Positions 17,031-26,826 of a stretch of DNA of 64,000 bases are shown here, piece by piece. A model generated the notes under the pieces. It was not told the origin of the DNA. It made no database searches and worked only from the letters and a program-made list of their open reading frames with translations. Each line of letters starts with the position of its first letter. The first letter of the stretch is position 1. Location of the stretch: contig NZ_RYEV01000005.1 in the NCBI RefSeq assembly GCF_004138485.1, positions 62,001-126,000 on the forward strand, given 5' to 3'. The position numbers were made by a program, and so were the translations under genes. The DNA is from Peristeroidobacter soli (GTDB lineage: Bacteria > Pseudomonadota > Gammaproteobacteria > Steroidobacterales > Steroidobacteraceae).

Positions 17031-18056
17031 GTGGGATTCTTCGCTCAGTTCTATGCCTGGCTGAACGACCTGCTGCTTGACTACATCGCTCAAACGGTCG
17101 TGCGTGTGGCCACGACACTCGAGCCTGCGGTGGCTACGTTGGCAGTGTTGTACGTGATGGTCTGGGGCGCTCTCCATCTGACTGGGCGCATCGAGGAGCC
17201 GCTCACCGAAGGACTGAAGCGGATCGGCATTCTCGCCCTGATCCTCGGGGTGAGTCTGCGTTTGTGGCTCTATCACGACGTGATCGTCGATACGTTCTAT
17301 GACGCGCCCTCGCAGCTTGCCGCAGCGGTAGTCGGTGCGAACGATCCGGTCGGCATTGCCGACGAAGTCATGTTTCAGGGTGCGGATGCGGCGCAATCGC
17401 TGCTCGCAAAGGGATCGATCTTCGGAGGAAATATCTCATATTACATGGCTGGAATGATCGTCTTCATGATGGTCGGCCTGACGGCGGTGTACACCATGTT
17501 CTTACTCTCGTTGTCGCATATCGCACTGGCGGTGCTGCTGAGTATCGGCCCGATGTTCCTCGTACTCGCACTCTTTGAGGCCACCCGTCGTTTTCTCGAA
17601 GCATGGCTCGCGCAGCTCGCGAACTACGCATTCATCGCGCTGCTCTCCGTGATGGTCGCGGCAGTCATGCTCACCATGCTCATCGCAACGACTCGCCAAG
17701 TGGCCGCGGTGGGCACGGGGATTCAAATTGTCGATGCCGTGCGAGTAGGGCTCGCCTCCGGATTGACGCTACTCATCATGCGGCAGGTGATGCCGATGGC
17801 GTCGGGTCTTGCGAGCGGCGTCGCGCTTTCGAGCTTCGGTGCGATGAGTGCCGTCATCGCGTGGGGGATGGGCCACGCCTCCAATTCTGCACGGCAATTT
17901 ACGCGCGGTGCGCTGCTGGATAAAGAGACCACACGCTGGGATCCGTTATCGCGCATGGCGGGCTTTCAAGCACGGCGCGCAGTGCTCGGCGGTGGCCGCC
18001 GGACGTTACGTGCGCTCGCGAGCGATAACACCGTGAGTCCTTCGGCACGCGGGTGA
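17031..18056 (+). CDS. trbL: TrbL/VirB6 polytopic channel protein
   Basis: A 341-residue inner-membrane protein starting at GTG 17031 after CAGGAG. It has at least six hydrophobic segments (including GMIVFMMVGLTAVYTMFLL and FIALLSVMVAAVMLTMLI) and a basic cytoplasmic tail from about residue 285. This is the TrbL/VirB6 pattern of the secretion-channel core. Confidence 0.9.
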   Translation: MGFFAQFYAWLNDLLLDYIAQTVVRVATTLEPAVATLAVLYVMVWGALHLTGRIEEPLTEGLKRIGILALILGVSLRLWLYHDVIVDTFYDAPSQLAAAVVGANDPVGIADEVMFQGADAAQSLLAKGSIFGGNISYYMAGMIVFMMVGLTAVYTMFLLSLSHIALAVLLSIGPMFLVLALFEATRRFLEAWLAQLANYAFIALLSVMVAAVMLTMLIATTRQVAAVGTGIQIVDAVRVGLASGLTLLIMRQVMPMASGLASGVALSSFGAMSAVIAWGMGHASNSARQFTRGALLDKETTRWDPLSRMAGFQARRAVLGGGRRTLRALASDNTVSPSARG

Positions 18057-18063
18057 TTTCAGA

Positions 18064-18255
18064 ATGAACATCGTCAAATCGCATCGTACAAGGGCCGGAA
18101 TAGCATCAGCAATGGCGGGGTTGCTCGTCGGGTGCGCGGGCAACCGGGCCGTTCCTGTCGACTGTGATCGACGCCTGTCTCCGATCAATGTTCCGGCCGT
18201 GATAGCCGAACCGGTGAGGCGCGAGCCGCGGGTTCCGAAGGAGCCGGAGCGATGA
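18064..18255 (+). CDS. Small lipoprotein of the trb cluster (VirB7/TrbK-like position)
   Basis: A 63-residue protein with a basic start, a hydrophobic stretch and lipobox LLVGC (Cys at residue 24), then a proline-rich mature part. It lies between trbL and trbF and overlaps the trbF start by 4 bp (ATGA). VirB7 outer-membrane lipoproteins and the TrbK entry-exclusion lipoprotein are both this size; the sequence alone does not separate them. Confidence 0.7.
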   Translation: MNIVKSHRTRAGIASAMAGLLVGCAGNRAVPVDCDRRLSPINVPAVIAEPVRREPRVPKEPER

Positions 18256-18989
18256 GCACTGATTCGTCATTGGCCGACTACTACGCGGAGGCTGCCAGTT
18301 GGGATCGTGATCGTGCTGGCGAGCTCGAACGTCGCGCGCGAACAGCGTGGATCGTTGCCGGCGTGAGCCTCATCTGTTTACTGGCTTGCGTGACCGCGTT
18401 GGTGGTGTTGATGCCGCTCAAGTCGGTCGAGCCGTTCCTGGTGCGCGTGGATTCGCGTAGCGGCATTGTCGACTTCGTTCCACCGTACGACGGACGCGGA
18501 ACGTTGGACGAGACCATCACGCGTTATCTACTCACTCACTACGTCACGGTTTGCGAACGCTTCTCCTGGTCCACGGCCGAGAGTGACTACGAAGAGTGTG
18601 CCGCATTCAACTCGGCGCAGCGCAACCAAGTGTGGGCCGAGGCATGGGCAACCGCGAATCCCGCGTCACCGCTGAATGCCTACAAGGACGGATCGACACT
18701 GCACGCTGACGTCCAGAGCGTTACGTTCTTTACGCGCAGCTCTGGACTCGCAGACCTTGCGCAGGTCCGATTCGTGAAGGCATTGCGTCGGGGCAACGGC
18801 GCGGATGAACAGCGTACGTACTGGATCGCGACTATTCAGTACGCGTATGCCAAGCCATCCGTCGATCCGAGCGTTCGCCGCTGGAATCCGCTTGGACTTC
18901 GAATCATCGACTACCGCCCCGAAGCGGAATCCACTGGCGCTCGCGGCGAGGCCGCGAGCGGGGCACGCAATCCAGTGGAAAAGGAATGA
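18252..18989 (+). CDS. trbF: TrbF/VirB8 assembly factor
   Basis: A 245-residue bitopic protein: a short cytoplasmic N-terminus with YYAEAASWDRDRAGELERRAR, one helix (IVAGVSLICLLACVTALVVL, about 33-55) and a periplasmic VirB8 domain (VEPFLVRVDSRSGIVDFVPPY onward). The C-terminus carries the NPLGLRIIDYRPEAE motif typical of TrbF. Overlaps both neighbours by 4 bp. Confidence 0.93.
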   Translation: MSTDSSLADYYAEAASWDRDRAGELERRARTAWIVAGVSLICLLACVTALVVLMPLKSVEPFLVRVDSRSGIVDFVPPYDGRGTLDETITRYLLTHYVTVCERFSWSTAESDYEECAAFNSAQRNQVWAEAWATANPASPLNAYKDGSTLHADVQSVTFFTRSSGLADLAQVRFVKALRRGNGADEQRTYWIATIQYAYAKPSVDPSVRRWNPLGLRIIDYRPEAESTGARGEAASGARNPVEKE

Positions 18990-19822
18990 CCGACATGCGT
19001 GGCCAGATCATGCGCATTGGGTGGTTGTGCATTGTGAGCGGCACTGTGTTCGCCGATGTCCCGCCGGCACGAGAAGTCGAGGCGGAGCGCCTTCCGGGTG
19101 TGGTCGATAGTCGCGTGCGCGTTGTGTCTTACGTGGCCGATCAAGTCTATCGCCTCAATGGCGCGGTGGGCTATGTCATTCACATCGAGCTCGAACCCGG
19201 GGAGCAATACCGAGGTATCGGTGCTGGAGACAGCGAGGCGATTGCGGTGGACGTGCAAGACCACCATGTCTTCCTGAAACCGCGCGCGTCTGGCATCGAC
19301 ACGAACCTCATTCTGGTGACGGATCGCCGTCGCTATCAGTTCGACTATCACGCCGATCCTTCGATGCTCGGGCGCGAAGTTGAGCCGCCGCCTATCTATT
19401 CGTTGCGCTTTGTGTATCCACCGGCGCCGGCGTCCGAAGTGTCTCGTCTGGAGCAGGCACTGTCGACTGCATCGTCTACGCTCGCGCGACGTGTGAATGT
19501 CGATTACTGGTATTGCGGTCATCCGGCGCTCAAGCCCGAGTCGGTGACCGATGATGGGGTCCACACCCGCATTCGCTTCGGGTCTCGCAGTGAGATCCCG
19601 GCCGTGTTTGTGCGACATTCGGACGGCACGGAAGCACTCACGAATTTCAGCGTGGAGGACGGCTACGTGGTCCTCCACCGCTTGGCGCCGCAGCTAATCC
19701 TGCGGCGAGGACGCTTGGTTGGATGCATCGTCAACCGTGGATATGCGGGTAGTGGGGAGCGGCTGCCGAACGGAACGATCTCACCCGACGTCGTACGTGA
19801 CGTGAGACAGGTGCAGCCATGA
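18986..19822 (+). CDS. trbG: TrbG/VirB9 outer-membrane complex protein
   Basis: A 278-residue periplasmic protein with a signal peptide ending near ADVPPA and the VirB9 domain (VYRLNGAVGYVIHIELEPGEQY, then FLKPRASGIDTNLILVTDRR). The C-terminal half has the conserved NVDYWYCG and FRSEIPAVFV-like elements (seen as FGSRSEIPAVFVRHSDG). It forms the outer-membrane ring with TrbI and the lipoprotein. Confidence 0.92.
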   Translation: MTDMRGQIMRIGWLCIVSGTVFADVPPAREVEAERLPGVVDSRVRVVSYVADQVYRLNGAVGYVIHIELEPGEQYRGIGAGDSEAIAVDVQDHHVFLKPRASGIDTNLILVTDRRRYQFDYHADPSMLGREVEPPPIYSLRFVYPPAPASEVSRLEQALSTASSTLARRVNVDYWYCGHPALKPESVTDDGVHTRIRFGSRSEIPAVFVRHSDGTEALTNFSVEDGYVVLHRLAPQLILRRGRLVGCIVNRGYAGSGERLPNGTISPDVVRDVRQVQP

Positions 19823-21123
19823 GCGTCTCACGCCATGACGGGGGGAGCGACGACGCGAGCGAGCTCGAACCTACGGCGATGCCCGAGACACCGAGCAGCG
19901 ACGCGCAGCAGGGGCGTTCAAAACAGAGTTCGGCGTCGAGCGTAGGAGTAGCGGGCGAACGCGGCATTCCCTCTGTCAATCGCGTCCGCTCCATGCAAAG
20001 CCGCGTGAGTAGCGCGCTCGCTATCGGATTGATGGCGGTCATAGGACTCGGATTTCTGGGGTGGTACTACTCACACGCGCTTGGTCGGGGCGAGCGCGTC
20101 CAAGCGAATGCGGAGCGTGCCACTCGTGAGCGTGCTCAGACCGAGATGATTGTGCCGCCGCTCGGCCCCATCCAACCGCCCCGCGTCGTTCCGCCCGACA
20201 CGTCGGTTGAACCGGAGACGTCATGGATGGAACACGCCATGGGCGAGCCGCCGCCAATGCCTGGTGGTGTGAGATGGAGGGCCGCTCAAGGATTCGCTAC
20301 AGAAACCAGTCACGAGGTTGCGGGCTCACCAGACGGCGCTGCTCATCCCGCATCGGTCGATCGGAGACTGACCGGCGCTGTACTCATTGGGCGCAGTCGT
20401 GCTGCAGATGATGGCCGCGCACCTGTCTTGCCGACGCCTCGGGCGGCTGACGTCGGCCAGGAAGGGGATCTCGCCGTCACGGCAGGGCGGTCCACACTCG
20501 AACATACGCTTACGCCCAGTGTGTTGCCGGCGACAGAGGCGCGCGTACTGCCGTCGCGGCACCTCTTATTGTCCAAGGGCACAGCGGTCGACTGTACGTT
20601 GATCACGGCAATCGATACCAGTCTCGAGGGCATTGTTACCTGCGTGACCGCGACCGACACCTTCAGTGCAGACGGTCGTGTCGTGCTGATCGAACGTGGC
20701 AGCACGCTTGTCGGTGAAACCCGTGGGGAAGTTCGTCAGGGCAATGCGCGCGTCTTCGTGCTATGGGGTGAGGCACGAACGCCGAACGGCATCGTCGTTC
20801 CGCTCGAATCGCCTGGCACAGACGCACTCGGGCGTTCCGGATTGCCTGGCTACGTGCACCGGCATTTCGTCGAGCGCTTCGGAGCCGCGATCCTGGTGTC
20901 CGTCATCGACGGCGCCGTGCAGGCCGCCTCGCAATCTCAACGGGGCAACGGCTCTGTTCTCGTTCAACCCTCGACGTCCAGCGGCGTGCTCACCGACGTG
21001 CTCCGTCAGACTATCGGTATCCCACCGACCGTCCTCGTGCACCAGGGTGATCGCGTCCAGATCCTGGCGGCACGCGATGTCGATTTTCGGAGGATCTATG
21101 AGCTTCGCCTCACGCGGCAGTAG
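19819..21123 (+). CDS. trbI: TrbI/VirB10 channel scaffold protein
   Basis: A 434-residue bitopic protein with a cytoplasmic N-terminus of about 70 residues, one membrane helix (SALAIGLMAVIGLGFLGWYY) and a proline-rich periplasmic linker. The VirB10 domain starts near residue 240 (LLLSKGTAVDCTLITAIDT, VLIERGSTLVGE, RVFVLWGEARTPNG). The last 26 bp overlap trbB. Confidence 0.93.
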   Translation: MSVSRHDGGSDDASELEPTAMPETPSSDAQQGRSKQSSASSVGVAGERGIPSVNRVRSMQSRVSSALAIGLMAVIGLGFLGWYYSHALGRGERVQANAERATRERAQTEMIVPPLGPIQPPRVVPPDTSVEPETSWMEHAMGEPPPMPGGVRWRAAQGFATETSHEVAGSPDGAAHPASVDRRLTGAVLIGRSRAADDGRAPVLPTPRAADVGQEGDLAVTAGRSTLEHTLTPSVLPATEARVLPSRHLLLSKGTAVDCTLITAIDTSLEGIVTCVTATDTFSADGRVVLIERGSTLVGETRGEVRQGNARVFVLWGEARTPNGIVVPLESPGTDALGRSGLPGYVHRHFVERFGAAILVSVIDGAVQAASQSQRGNGSVLVQPSTSSGVLTDVLRQTIGIPPTVLVHQGDRVQILAARDVDFRRIYELRLTRQ

Positions 21124-22192
21124 TGTCATCGCCTTGAACAGTGACGCCGGGCAAACTGAGCCGGCTACTCCCGGTGCGCGAGAAACTCAAACGACTCTCG
21201 CAATGACGCTACGTCCGCTTGCGCCGTGGTTGTCGCAACCGGACGTCACGGAAATTTGTATCAATCGACCTGGCGAACTGTTCGTCGAATCGTCGTCCGG
21301 CTGGCGGCGCGAGGCCCTGCCGATCGCAACGTTTGACTGGTGTATGCGCCTTGCCAAATTGGTTGCGCACGCGACGCACCAACGAATTGCCGAGGACGCG
21401 CCGTTGTTATCGGCGACGCTGCCCGGCGGGGAGCGTATCCAGATCGTCTTGCCGCCGGCGGTCGCGTCCGGCACAGTCACGATGGCGATTCGACGCTCGC
21501 CACCAAGTACCTGGTCGCTCGAGGAACTCGGCGCGCAGGGACTCTTTCGTCGCACGCGTAGTGCGTGTGGTTCTCTGGACAGCAGCGAAGAGACGCTGAT
21601 GCGTCTGCTCGCGGATCGCGACTATGAACAGTTCCTGAGATTCGCCGTCCAGACGCGACGGAACATTGTCGTCTCAGGTGCAACGGGCACTGGCAAGACG
21701 ACGTTCACGCGTGCGCTCATCAGCGACATCTCCGTGCACGAGAGACTGATCACGATCGAAGACGCCGCTGAGCTCACGCTCGACCGTCACCCGAATCATG
21801 TGAGGTTGTTCTATTCGAAGGGCGGGCAGAGCGGTGCGTCGGTCACGCCGAAGCAGCTCCTCGAATGTTCCTTACGCCTGCGGCCCGATCGAATCCTGCT
21901 CGCGGAGCTGCGCGCCGAGGAAGCCTGGGACTATGTGCGCTCGGTCGCCTCAGGTCATCCTGGTTCCATCACGAGCATTCACGCATCCAGCGCGACATTG
22001 GCCTTTGAACAACTGACGCTGCTGGTCCAGCAGAGCCGTGCCGGTGCAGCGCTCGAGCCAGGTGACATCAAACGACTGCTCTATCAGTTGGTCGATGTCG
22101 TCGTGCAATTCGGGCGAAGTGGGGGAGATCGTTACATCTCGGAGGTGTGGTATGAGCCAGCACGGAAACGCAGTCAGGACTACCGCGCGTAG
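21098..22192 (+). CDS. trbB: TrbB/VirB11 traffic ATPase
   Basis: A 364-residue hexameric secretion ATPase. GATGTGKTT (Walker A) stands at about residue 193, an aspartate box near ITIEDAAEL, Walker B-like RILLAELR at about 266 and the HPGSITSIHA histidine box after it. I chose ATG 21098 because it has GGAGGA upstream and starts the family-like region; the frame is open further upstream inside trbI. Placement after trbI differs from IncP plasmids, where trbB is first. Confidence 0.93.
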   Translation: MSFASRGSSVIALNSDAGQTEPATPGARETQTTLAMTLRPLAPWLSQPDVTEICINRPGELFVESSSGWRREALPIATFDWCMRLAKLVAHATHQRIAEDAPLLSATLPGGERIQIVLPPAVASGTVTMAIRRSPPSTWSLEELGAQGLFRRTRSACGSLDSSEETLMRLLADRDYEQFLRFAVQTRRNIVVSGATGTGKTTFTRALISDISVHERLITIEDAAELTLDRHPNHVRLFYSKGGQSGASVTPKQLLECSLRLRPDRILLAELRAEEAWDYVRSVASGHPGSITSIHASSATLAFEQLTLLVQQSRAGAALEPGDIKRLLYQLVDVVVQFGRSGGDRYISEVWYEPARKRSQDYRA

Positions 22193-24128
22193 TCGCCCGA
22201 GCTCACTCGCGACCTGGGGGCTGCTAGCTGCGGCGGCTGGAGTTGTCATTGCGCAGTGGCTCGCGGGCTACTACTTTCTGTGGTCTCTCGGTTTACCGCC
22301 GATCAATGCCACGCCGCTGACGACGGCGAGATATCTCTATCACTACGGTGATCGACCGCAGGTTCAGCGGCGAGTAATTGTGTGCTCGGTAGTCAGCTTC
22401 AGCGTCGTTGGTGCTGCATCCGCGGCTGCAGCGTGGCCGAGGCCGCGACCGTTGTATGGGGCGGCTCAGTTCGAGCATCGACGCGCGATCAAGCGTGCGG
22501 GGCTACTCGGAGACGACGGGATTCTCCTCGGCGAGCTGTTCGGCCGATACCTCATTCTGCCCGGACAGCAAGGCGTTGCGCTTGCAGCGCGTCCAAGAGG
22601 AGGCAAAGGCGTCGCTGTCGTTGTACCGAATCTGTTGAACTGGCCTGGCAGTTCAGTCAGCGTCGACATTAAACGAGAGAATTGGACGATTACCGCCGGC
22701 TACCGCGCAGCGCAAGGTCACGATTGTTTCCTGTTTGATCCGTTGTCGGAGTCGGGGTTCACCGCGGCGTGGAATCCGCTGGACTATGTGAGTTCCAATC
22801 CCCACCTGCGTGTGAATGATCTCCAGCGCATAGGCAGCATGCTCTATCCCGAGGTGCCAGGCACCGATCCGTTTTGGATTGCCTCGGCGAGATCGCTGTT
22901 CCTCGGGATCGCTCTATATCTATTCGAGTCGCCATCACTGCCAAAGACGGTGGGAGAGATTCTGCGGCAGGGCATGGCATCCGACGATGAGGGCTTCGGC
23001 GCCCACTGGAGACGCATCATCCAAGGCCGCAACAGCGGCCGGTTCCCATTGTCGTCGGCATGCGTTCGCGCGCTCTACGATGTGATCGATCTGGCACCCG
23101 TCACCGCGTCGTCGGTTCGGAAGACTTTCACGAGCCGCTTGGATCTGTGGTTGAACCCACTCCTGGATCGAGCGACCTCTAGTAGTGATTTTGATTTGCG
23201 CGATCTACGACGGCGACCCATGAGCATCTACGTCGCGGTCAATCCCGACGATCTGCACCGGTTACGCCCGGTGCTATCGCTGTTCTTCGAACAGGCGATC
23301 GGATTGCAAACGCGCGTGTTACCTCAGCACGACCCGTCGCTGAAATTTCAGGTCCTGATGTTGCTCGATGAATGTCCAGCACTTGGGCGTATACCGATCC
23401 TCTCTGAAGCCATCAGCTACGTCCCCGGTTACAACGTGCGCGTGGTGATGGTGTTTCAAGCTCCTTCGCAACTGCGTGAGGTGTACGGTCAGGAGAACAG
23501 CCGGACGATGATGAAAAGCTTAGGCGCTCGTATCGTGTTCGCGCCAAAGGATTTTGAAGACGCGCGAGAGATCTCTGAGGAACTCGGGGACACGACCGTG
23601 CGTGTGCGCTCTCGGTCGCGTCCTGAATTTGGTGGCTGGGGGCTTCCGTCACGCGGCGCAACGATTTCGGTGAGTGAGCAGAAGCGACCATTGTTGCTGC
23701 CGCAGGAAGTTAAAGAACTGGGTGGCGACGAAGAGATCGTGTTCTGCGAGGAGCTACGCCCGATTCGCGCACAGAAGATTTGCTACTGGCGCGATCCGCG
23801 CTTTGTATCTCGGCTGTTGCCCGCCCCAACGCTGCCCCAGCCCGCGAGGTGCGCATCGCTATCGTCTGCCGAGGCGCACCTTCCGATCTCTGATTCCCGA
23901 CCAGAGAGTGTTCTCATGGATTCATCCATCGCCCTTTTTCCGGTTCCGGCGGACGGCAGTGCACGTTCGACCGCGTCCGCTGATCGCGACCGACCCGATA
24001 ACCTAACGCTAGAAGACTTTGGATGCGACTTCTCGCAGGTGGAGTTCCCCACGCACGATGGTCCATGGAGCGATGCGGAGATGCAGACCGCGGTCGACAG
24101 CTTCATGGCTGCGCTCGAGACGAGGTGA
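22152..24128 (+). CDS. traG: TraG/VirD4 coupling protein
   Basis: A 658-residue T4SS coupling ATPase that brings the relaxase-DNA complex to the channel. Two N-terminal membrane helices (LATWGLLAAAAGVVIAQWLAG, then about 55-80) precede PRGGKGVAVVVPNLL (P-loop, residue about 147) and the Walker B LMLLDECPALGRI (about 402). ATG 22152 follows CGGAGG and overlaps trbB by 41 bp. The acidic C-terminal tail (about 560-658) is a likely substrate-contact extension. Confidence 0.93.
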   Translation: MSQHGNAVRTTARSRPSSLATWGLLAAAAGVVIAQWLAGYYFLWSLGLPPINATPLTTARYLYHYGDRPQVQRRVIVCSVVSFSVVGAASAAAAWPRPRPLYGAAQFEHRRAIKRAGLLGDDGILLGELFGRYLILPGQQGVALAARPRGGKGVAVVVPNLLNWPGSSVSVDIKRENWTITAGYRAAQGHDCFLFDPLSESGFTAAWNPLDYVSSNPHLRVNDLQRIGSMLYPEVPGTDPFWIASARSLFLGIALYLFESPSLPKTVGEILRQGMASDDEGFGAHWRRIIQGRNSGRFPLSSACVRALYDVIDLAPVTASSVRKTFTSRLDLWLNPLLDRATSSSDFDLRDLRRRPMSIYVAVNPDDLHRLRPVLSLFFEQAIGLQTRVLPQHDPSLKFQVLMLLDECPALGRIPILSEAISYVPGYNVRVVMVFQAPSQLREVYGQENSRTMMKSLGARIVFAPKDFEDAREISEELGDTTVRVRSRSRPEFGGWGLPSRGATISVSEQKRPLLLPQEVKELGGDEEIVFCEELRPIRAQKICYWRDPRFVSRLLPAPTLPQPARCASLSSAEAHLPISDSRPESVLMDSSIALFPVPADGSARSTASADRDRPDNLTLEDFGCDFSQVEFPTHDGPWSDAEMQTAVDSFMAALETR

Positions 24129-24134
24129 GGCGTC

Positions 24135-24929
24135 ATGGCGGATCCGCACGATCGCTCACCCTCCGCATCAAAGGGTGCGGGTGCGCGGCGAAGCGCGGCG
24201 GACGCCGCAGCCGAGGCGTTCGATACTCCGCGCCCCGAAGCAGATCGCGTCACCTTCGGTCGCCTCGTTGATCATGGTCCCGGGCGGCACGAGGGTAAGC
24301 CTGGTGCGCCGCCGTCGTACTTTGTGAAGCTTGCGACCGAGCGTGGTGAGAGTGTGTTCTGGTCGCCCGCGCTTAAGACTGCGCTCGCACGGTCGCGTAC
24401 GCAGCCGACGATCGGGGAGCAGGTCGGGGTGCGAGAGAACAGTATTCTGCCGGCGACAGTCCTCTTCAACAGCCGAGACAGGGCCGGGAAGGTCGTTGAG
24501 CGACGCCGCTTCGAGTCGGCGCGCACCCATTGGGCAATCGAGCAGCGAGCATTCTATGACGAGGCGCTGCTCGCGGCGGAAGCCCTGCGGAGCGAGCGGC
24601 TCCACCCACGCGATGCAATCAAGACCTTTCCTCAACTTCTGCCTGCGTACCTTGCCCTCGATTCCGCGCGGCGTGTCGCTAAAGAGCGCGTATCCCCGAC
24701 GCAGCGAGAACGATTCGTCTCGCTGGTGCGTGAGACCTTGGCGCACGCTGTCGAGCGCGGTATGCCGATGCCCGCCCTTGAGAAACGAGTGGCCGAAATG
24801 GCGCAGTCGGGGAATCCGACACCGCCCGCGCGCAGATCGTCGTCCCTCTCTACATCCTCGTCGAAATCGCCGTATTCCACCGCCGTCGGTCCTCGTGTGA
24901 CCACGCGACCGAGTGCACGTTCCCGTTAG
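24135..24929 (+). CDS. Conjugation accessory protein with HG-YF domain (paralogue 1)
   Basis: A 264-residue soluble protein. Residues 41-105 (FGRLVDHGPG, YFVKLATERGESVFW, ALKTALARS) form a small beta-rich domain also present in the next large gene and in the gene at 26819. Residues 170-225 carry a second shared helical segment (ALDSARRVAKERVSPTQRERF). The same pair of domains occurs in the C-terminal parts of large relaxase/LPD proteins, so a DNA-processing role in transfer is likely. No catalytic motif is evident. Confidence 0.65.
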   Translation: MADPHDRSPSASKGAGARRSAADAAAEAFDTPRPEADRVTFGRLVDHGPGRHEGKPGAPPSYFVKLATERGESVFWSPALKTALARSRTQPTIGEQVGVRENSILPATVLFNSRDRAGKVVERRRFESARTHWAIEQRAFYDEALLAAEALRSERLHPRDAIKTFPQLLPAYLALDSARRVAKERVSPTQRERFVSLVRETLAHAVERGMPMPALEKRVAEMAQSGNPTPPARRSSSLSTSSSKSPYSTAVGPRVTTRPSARSR

Positions 24930-24939
24930 GAGATTCCCC

Positions 24940-26454
24940 ATGGTAGACCATGCTCCGTCGTCGCCGATGCCAGGCCCTGGCGCGTCCGCGGGCAAGCGTG
25001 CTCGTTCGGCGCCATCGATCAACGAGCTGCGACCATCGCCTGCTATCGTGAGTTGGATCGATCGCGCGGTTCAACGCATTACTTCGGATCCCCCATGGAC
25101 ATATCAAGCTGATTCTCCGGTTGCGGCACGCCTTGACGCACGCCGTCTGTCGGAGCGTGAGCTGGAGCCGGAAGAATTTGCGCCACGAACGCGAGCGCAG
25201 TCACCGGTTGGAATACCAGTCATCGCGGCGGCGCGACCTCCGGCGCTGGATGTACGCTCGGTGCCCGAGGATGTACGTGAGCGCTTTACGCGCATGGGGC
25301 GTTACTACTATTTTCCCGGCGGCGAGGTGGCGTTCGAGGATAAGGGAAAGAAGGTAGTCACGCGTTCTGAGAACACCGAGGTAGTACGCAGTTTGGTTGA
25401 GATTGCTCTGGCGCGCGGTTGGAATGACATCACGGTTTCTGGCACCGACCGCTTCAGGCGCGAGGCTTGGCGACAGGCGACGTATGTGGGGCTCATTGTG
25501 CGCGGCTATCAGCCCTCCGAAGTTGATAAGCGTCAGTTTGTGCGCGACCTGGCCAAAGCGCGGGCACCACAGGAGTCCCCTGAACCGTTGATTGATCCTC
25601 CACGACCGACAATCGCGCCACCGCATCGAGTAGCGTCTGCGCCGACGGCAGAAGCTGCCTTTAAACGAGGAGCTGATATGCGTGGGCAGCCGCAGGCGGC
25701 ATCTGAACGTGAAGTGGAGCCGGGGCGCGAACGGACATCGATGGCATCGAAGGGGCGAAGTGTTCGTGCACGCCGCGGCGCGCGGAAATCTGCGGCATCG
25801 ACATCCGAGCCAGAGAAGGCACCCAGCGAACCGCGCCGAGAAGCTCGCGATAAGTCGTCGCGTCCGCGTGTGTATGCAGGTCGGCTGATCGAGCATGGAG
25901 AGGCACGCTACAAATTTCGCGATGATAAGGAGCAATCCTATTTCGTTCGTCTCGAGACGGTGGACGGGCCGAAAGAACTCTGGGGCGTCGATTTTCCTCG
26001 CGCCTTGAGTCAATCCGGCGTGAAGAACGGGGATCTCATCGAAGTGGAGCTCACGGGGCGGAAGAGCGTCGCCGTGATGCGCCCAGCGCGCGATGCGGAC
26101 GGACGTGTGCTCGGCGAAGAGGAAGTTCCCGCTCACCGAAACCAGTGGGACGTGCGTCAGAGAGAGGCCGGTGAGAAAGAAGGCTCTCGGAGCCAAGCAT
26201 TGCATGAACCGACCGCGACGTCGCGTGAATCAGCGCATAACAACTCGGCGCTCACCAATGCGTTGGCATCGCTTCGCGCAGCGGAGTTGCTTGCAGAGGC
26301 TCGTATTCCCGACGCTGCCCAGCGAAGTCGATTCGTCGAGGGCGTGCGTGCGGAGCTGGCGCGGGTGTTGGATAGCGGAGTGGGGTCTCCAGCGCCAACG
26401 GTACCAGCGCGTGCAGCCGAACGCGTTCGAACGTCGGCTCGCGTCTTGAGCTGA
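24940..26454 (+). CDS. LPD7 domain conjugation protein (paralogue 2)
   Basis: A 504-residue protein starting at ATG 24940 after TAGGAG. Residues 110-205 match the large polyvalent protein-associated domain LPD7 (RMGRYYYFPGGEVAFEDKGKK, RGWNDITVSGTDRFRREAW, GYQPSEVD). A basic, low-complexity linker follows. The shared HG-YF domain (GRLIEHGEARYKFRD, QSYFVRLETVDGPKELWG) lies at 312-380, and the helical tail at about 440-485. LPD7 is found in plasmid and ICE relaxase-associated polyproteins. Here it is separate from the relaxase, 11 kb away. Confidence 0.75.
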   Translation: MVDHAPSSPMPGPGASAGKRARSAPSINELRPSPAIVSWIDRAVQRITSDPPWTYQADSPVAARLDARRLSERELEPEEFAPRTRAQSPVGIPVIAAARPPALDVRSVPEDVRERFTRMGRYYYFPGGEVAFEDKGKKVVTRSENTEVVRSLVEIALARGWNDITVSGTDRFRREAWRQATYVGLIVRGYQPSEVDKRQFVRDLAKARAPQESPEPLIDPPRPTIAPPHRVASAPTAEAAFKRGADMRGQPQAASEREVEPGRERTSMASKGRSVRARRGARKSAASTSEPEKAPSEPRREARDKSSRPRVYAGRLIEHGEARYKFRDDKEQSYFVRLETVDGPKELWGVDFPRALSQSGVKNGDLIEVELTGRKSVAVMRPARDADGRVLGEEEVPAHRNQWDVRQREAGEKEGSRSQALHEPTATSRESAHNNSALTNALASLRAAELLAEARIPDAAQRSRFVEGVRAELARVLDSGVGSPAPTVPARAAERVRTSARVLS

Positions 26455-26466
26455 GCGGGCTCTCCC

Positions 26467-26826
26467 ATGCCAACAGATCTTGAAGGGACGCAGCATCTCT
26501 ATGACGTTGAGCTGCTACGGATCGATACGAGCGCCGGGACTCTATACTTTTCGAGTGGCCATTTAGTCACGCTTGGGCGTCGCGAGGAGCTTCGTTGGTG
26601 GCAGGTCGGCGAGATCGGTGTGTTGCGACTCGGGCCGGTAGTCTCCGACTGGGGGTGGCAGCCCTATCCAAACCAACGATTGCGACGGGCACCCGAGCGT
26701 GATGATCCCGCAGCTGAGCGATGGGGATGGAGCGTCGGGAATGTCTACCTCTCAACGAAGGTCGGTGTGATCCCTGACAAGACGGAAGCCGGCTCCAACA
26801 CGCAATCGAGCGGGTTCCATGAGTGA
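26467..26826 (+). CDS. Hypothetical protein within the transfer gene run
   Basis: A 119-residue protein rich in tryptophan and beta-strand-like segments (YDVELLRIDTSAGTLYFSSG, WGWQPYPNQRL). I recognise no family. It overlaps the start of the next gene by 8 bp and follows the LPD7 gene by 12 bp, so it is part of the operon. Confidence 0.55.
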   Translation: MPTDLEGTQHLYDVELLRIDTSAGTLYFSSGHLVTLGRREELRWWQVGEIGVLRLGPVVSDWGWQPYPNQRLRRAPERDDPAAERWGWSVGNVYLSTKVGVIPDKTEAGSNTQSSGFHE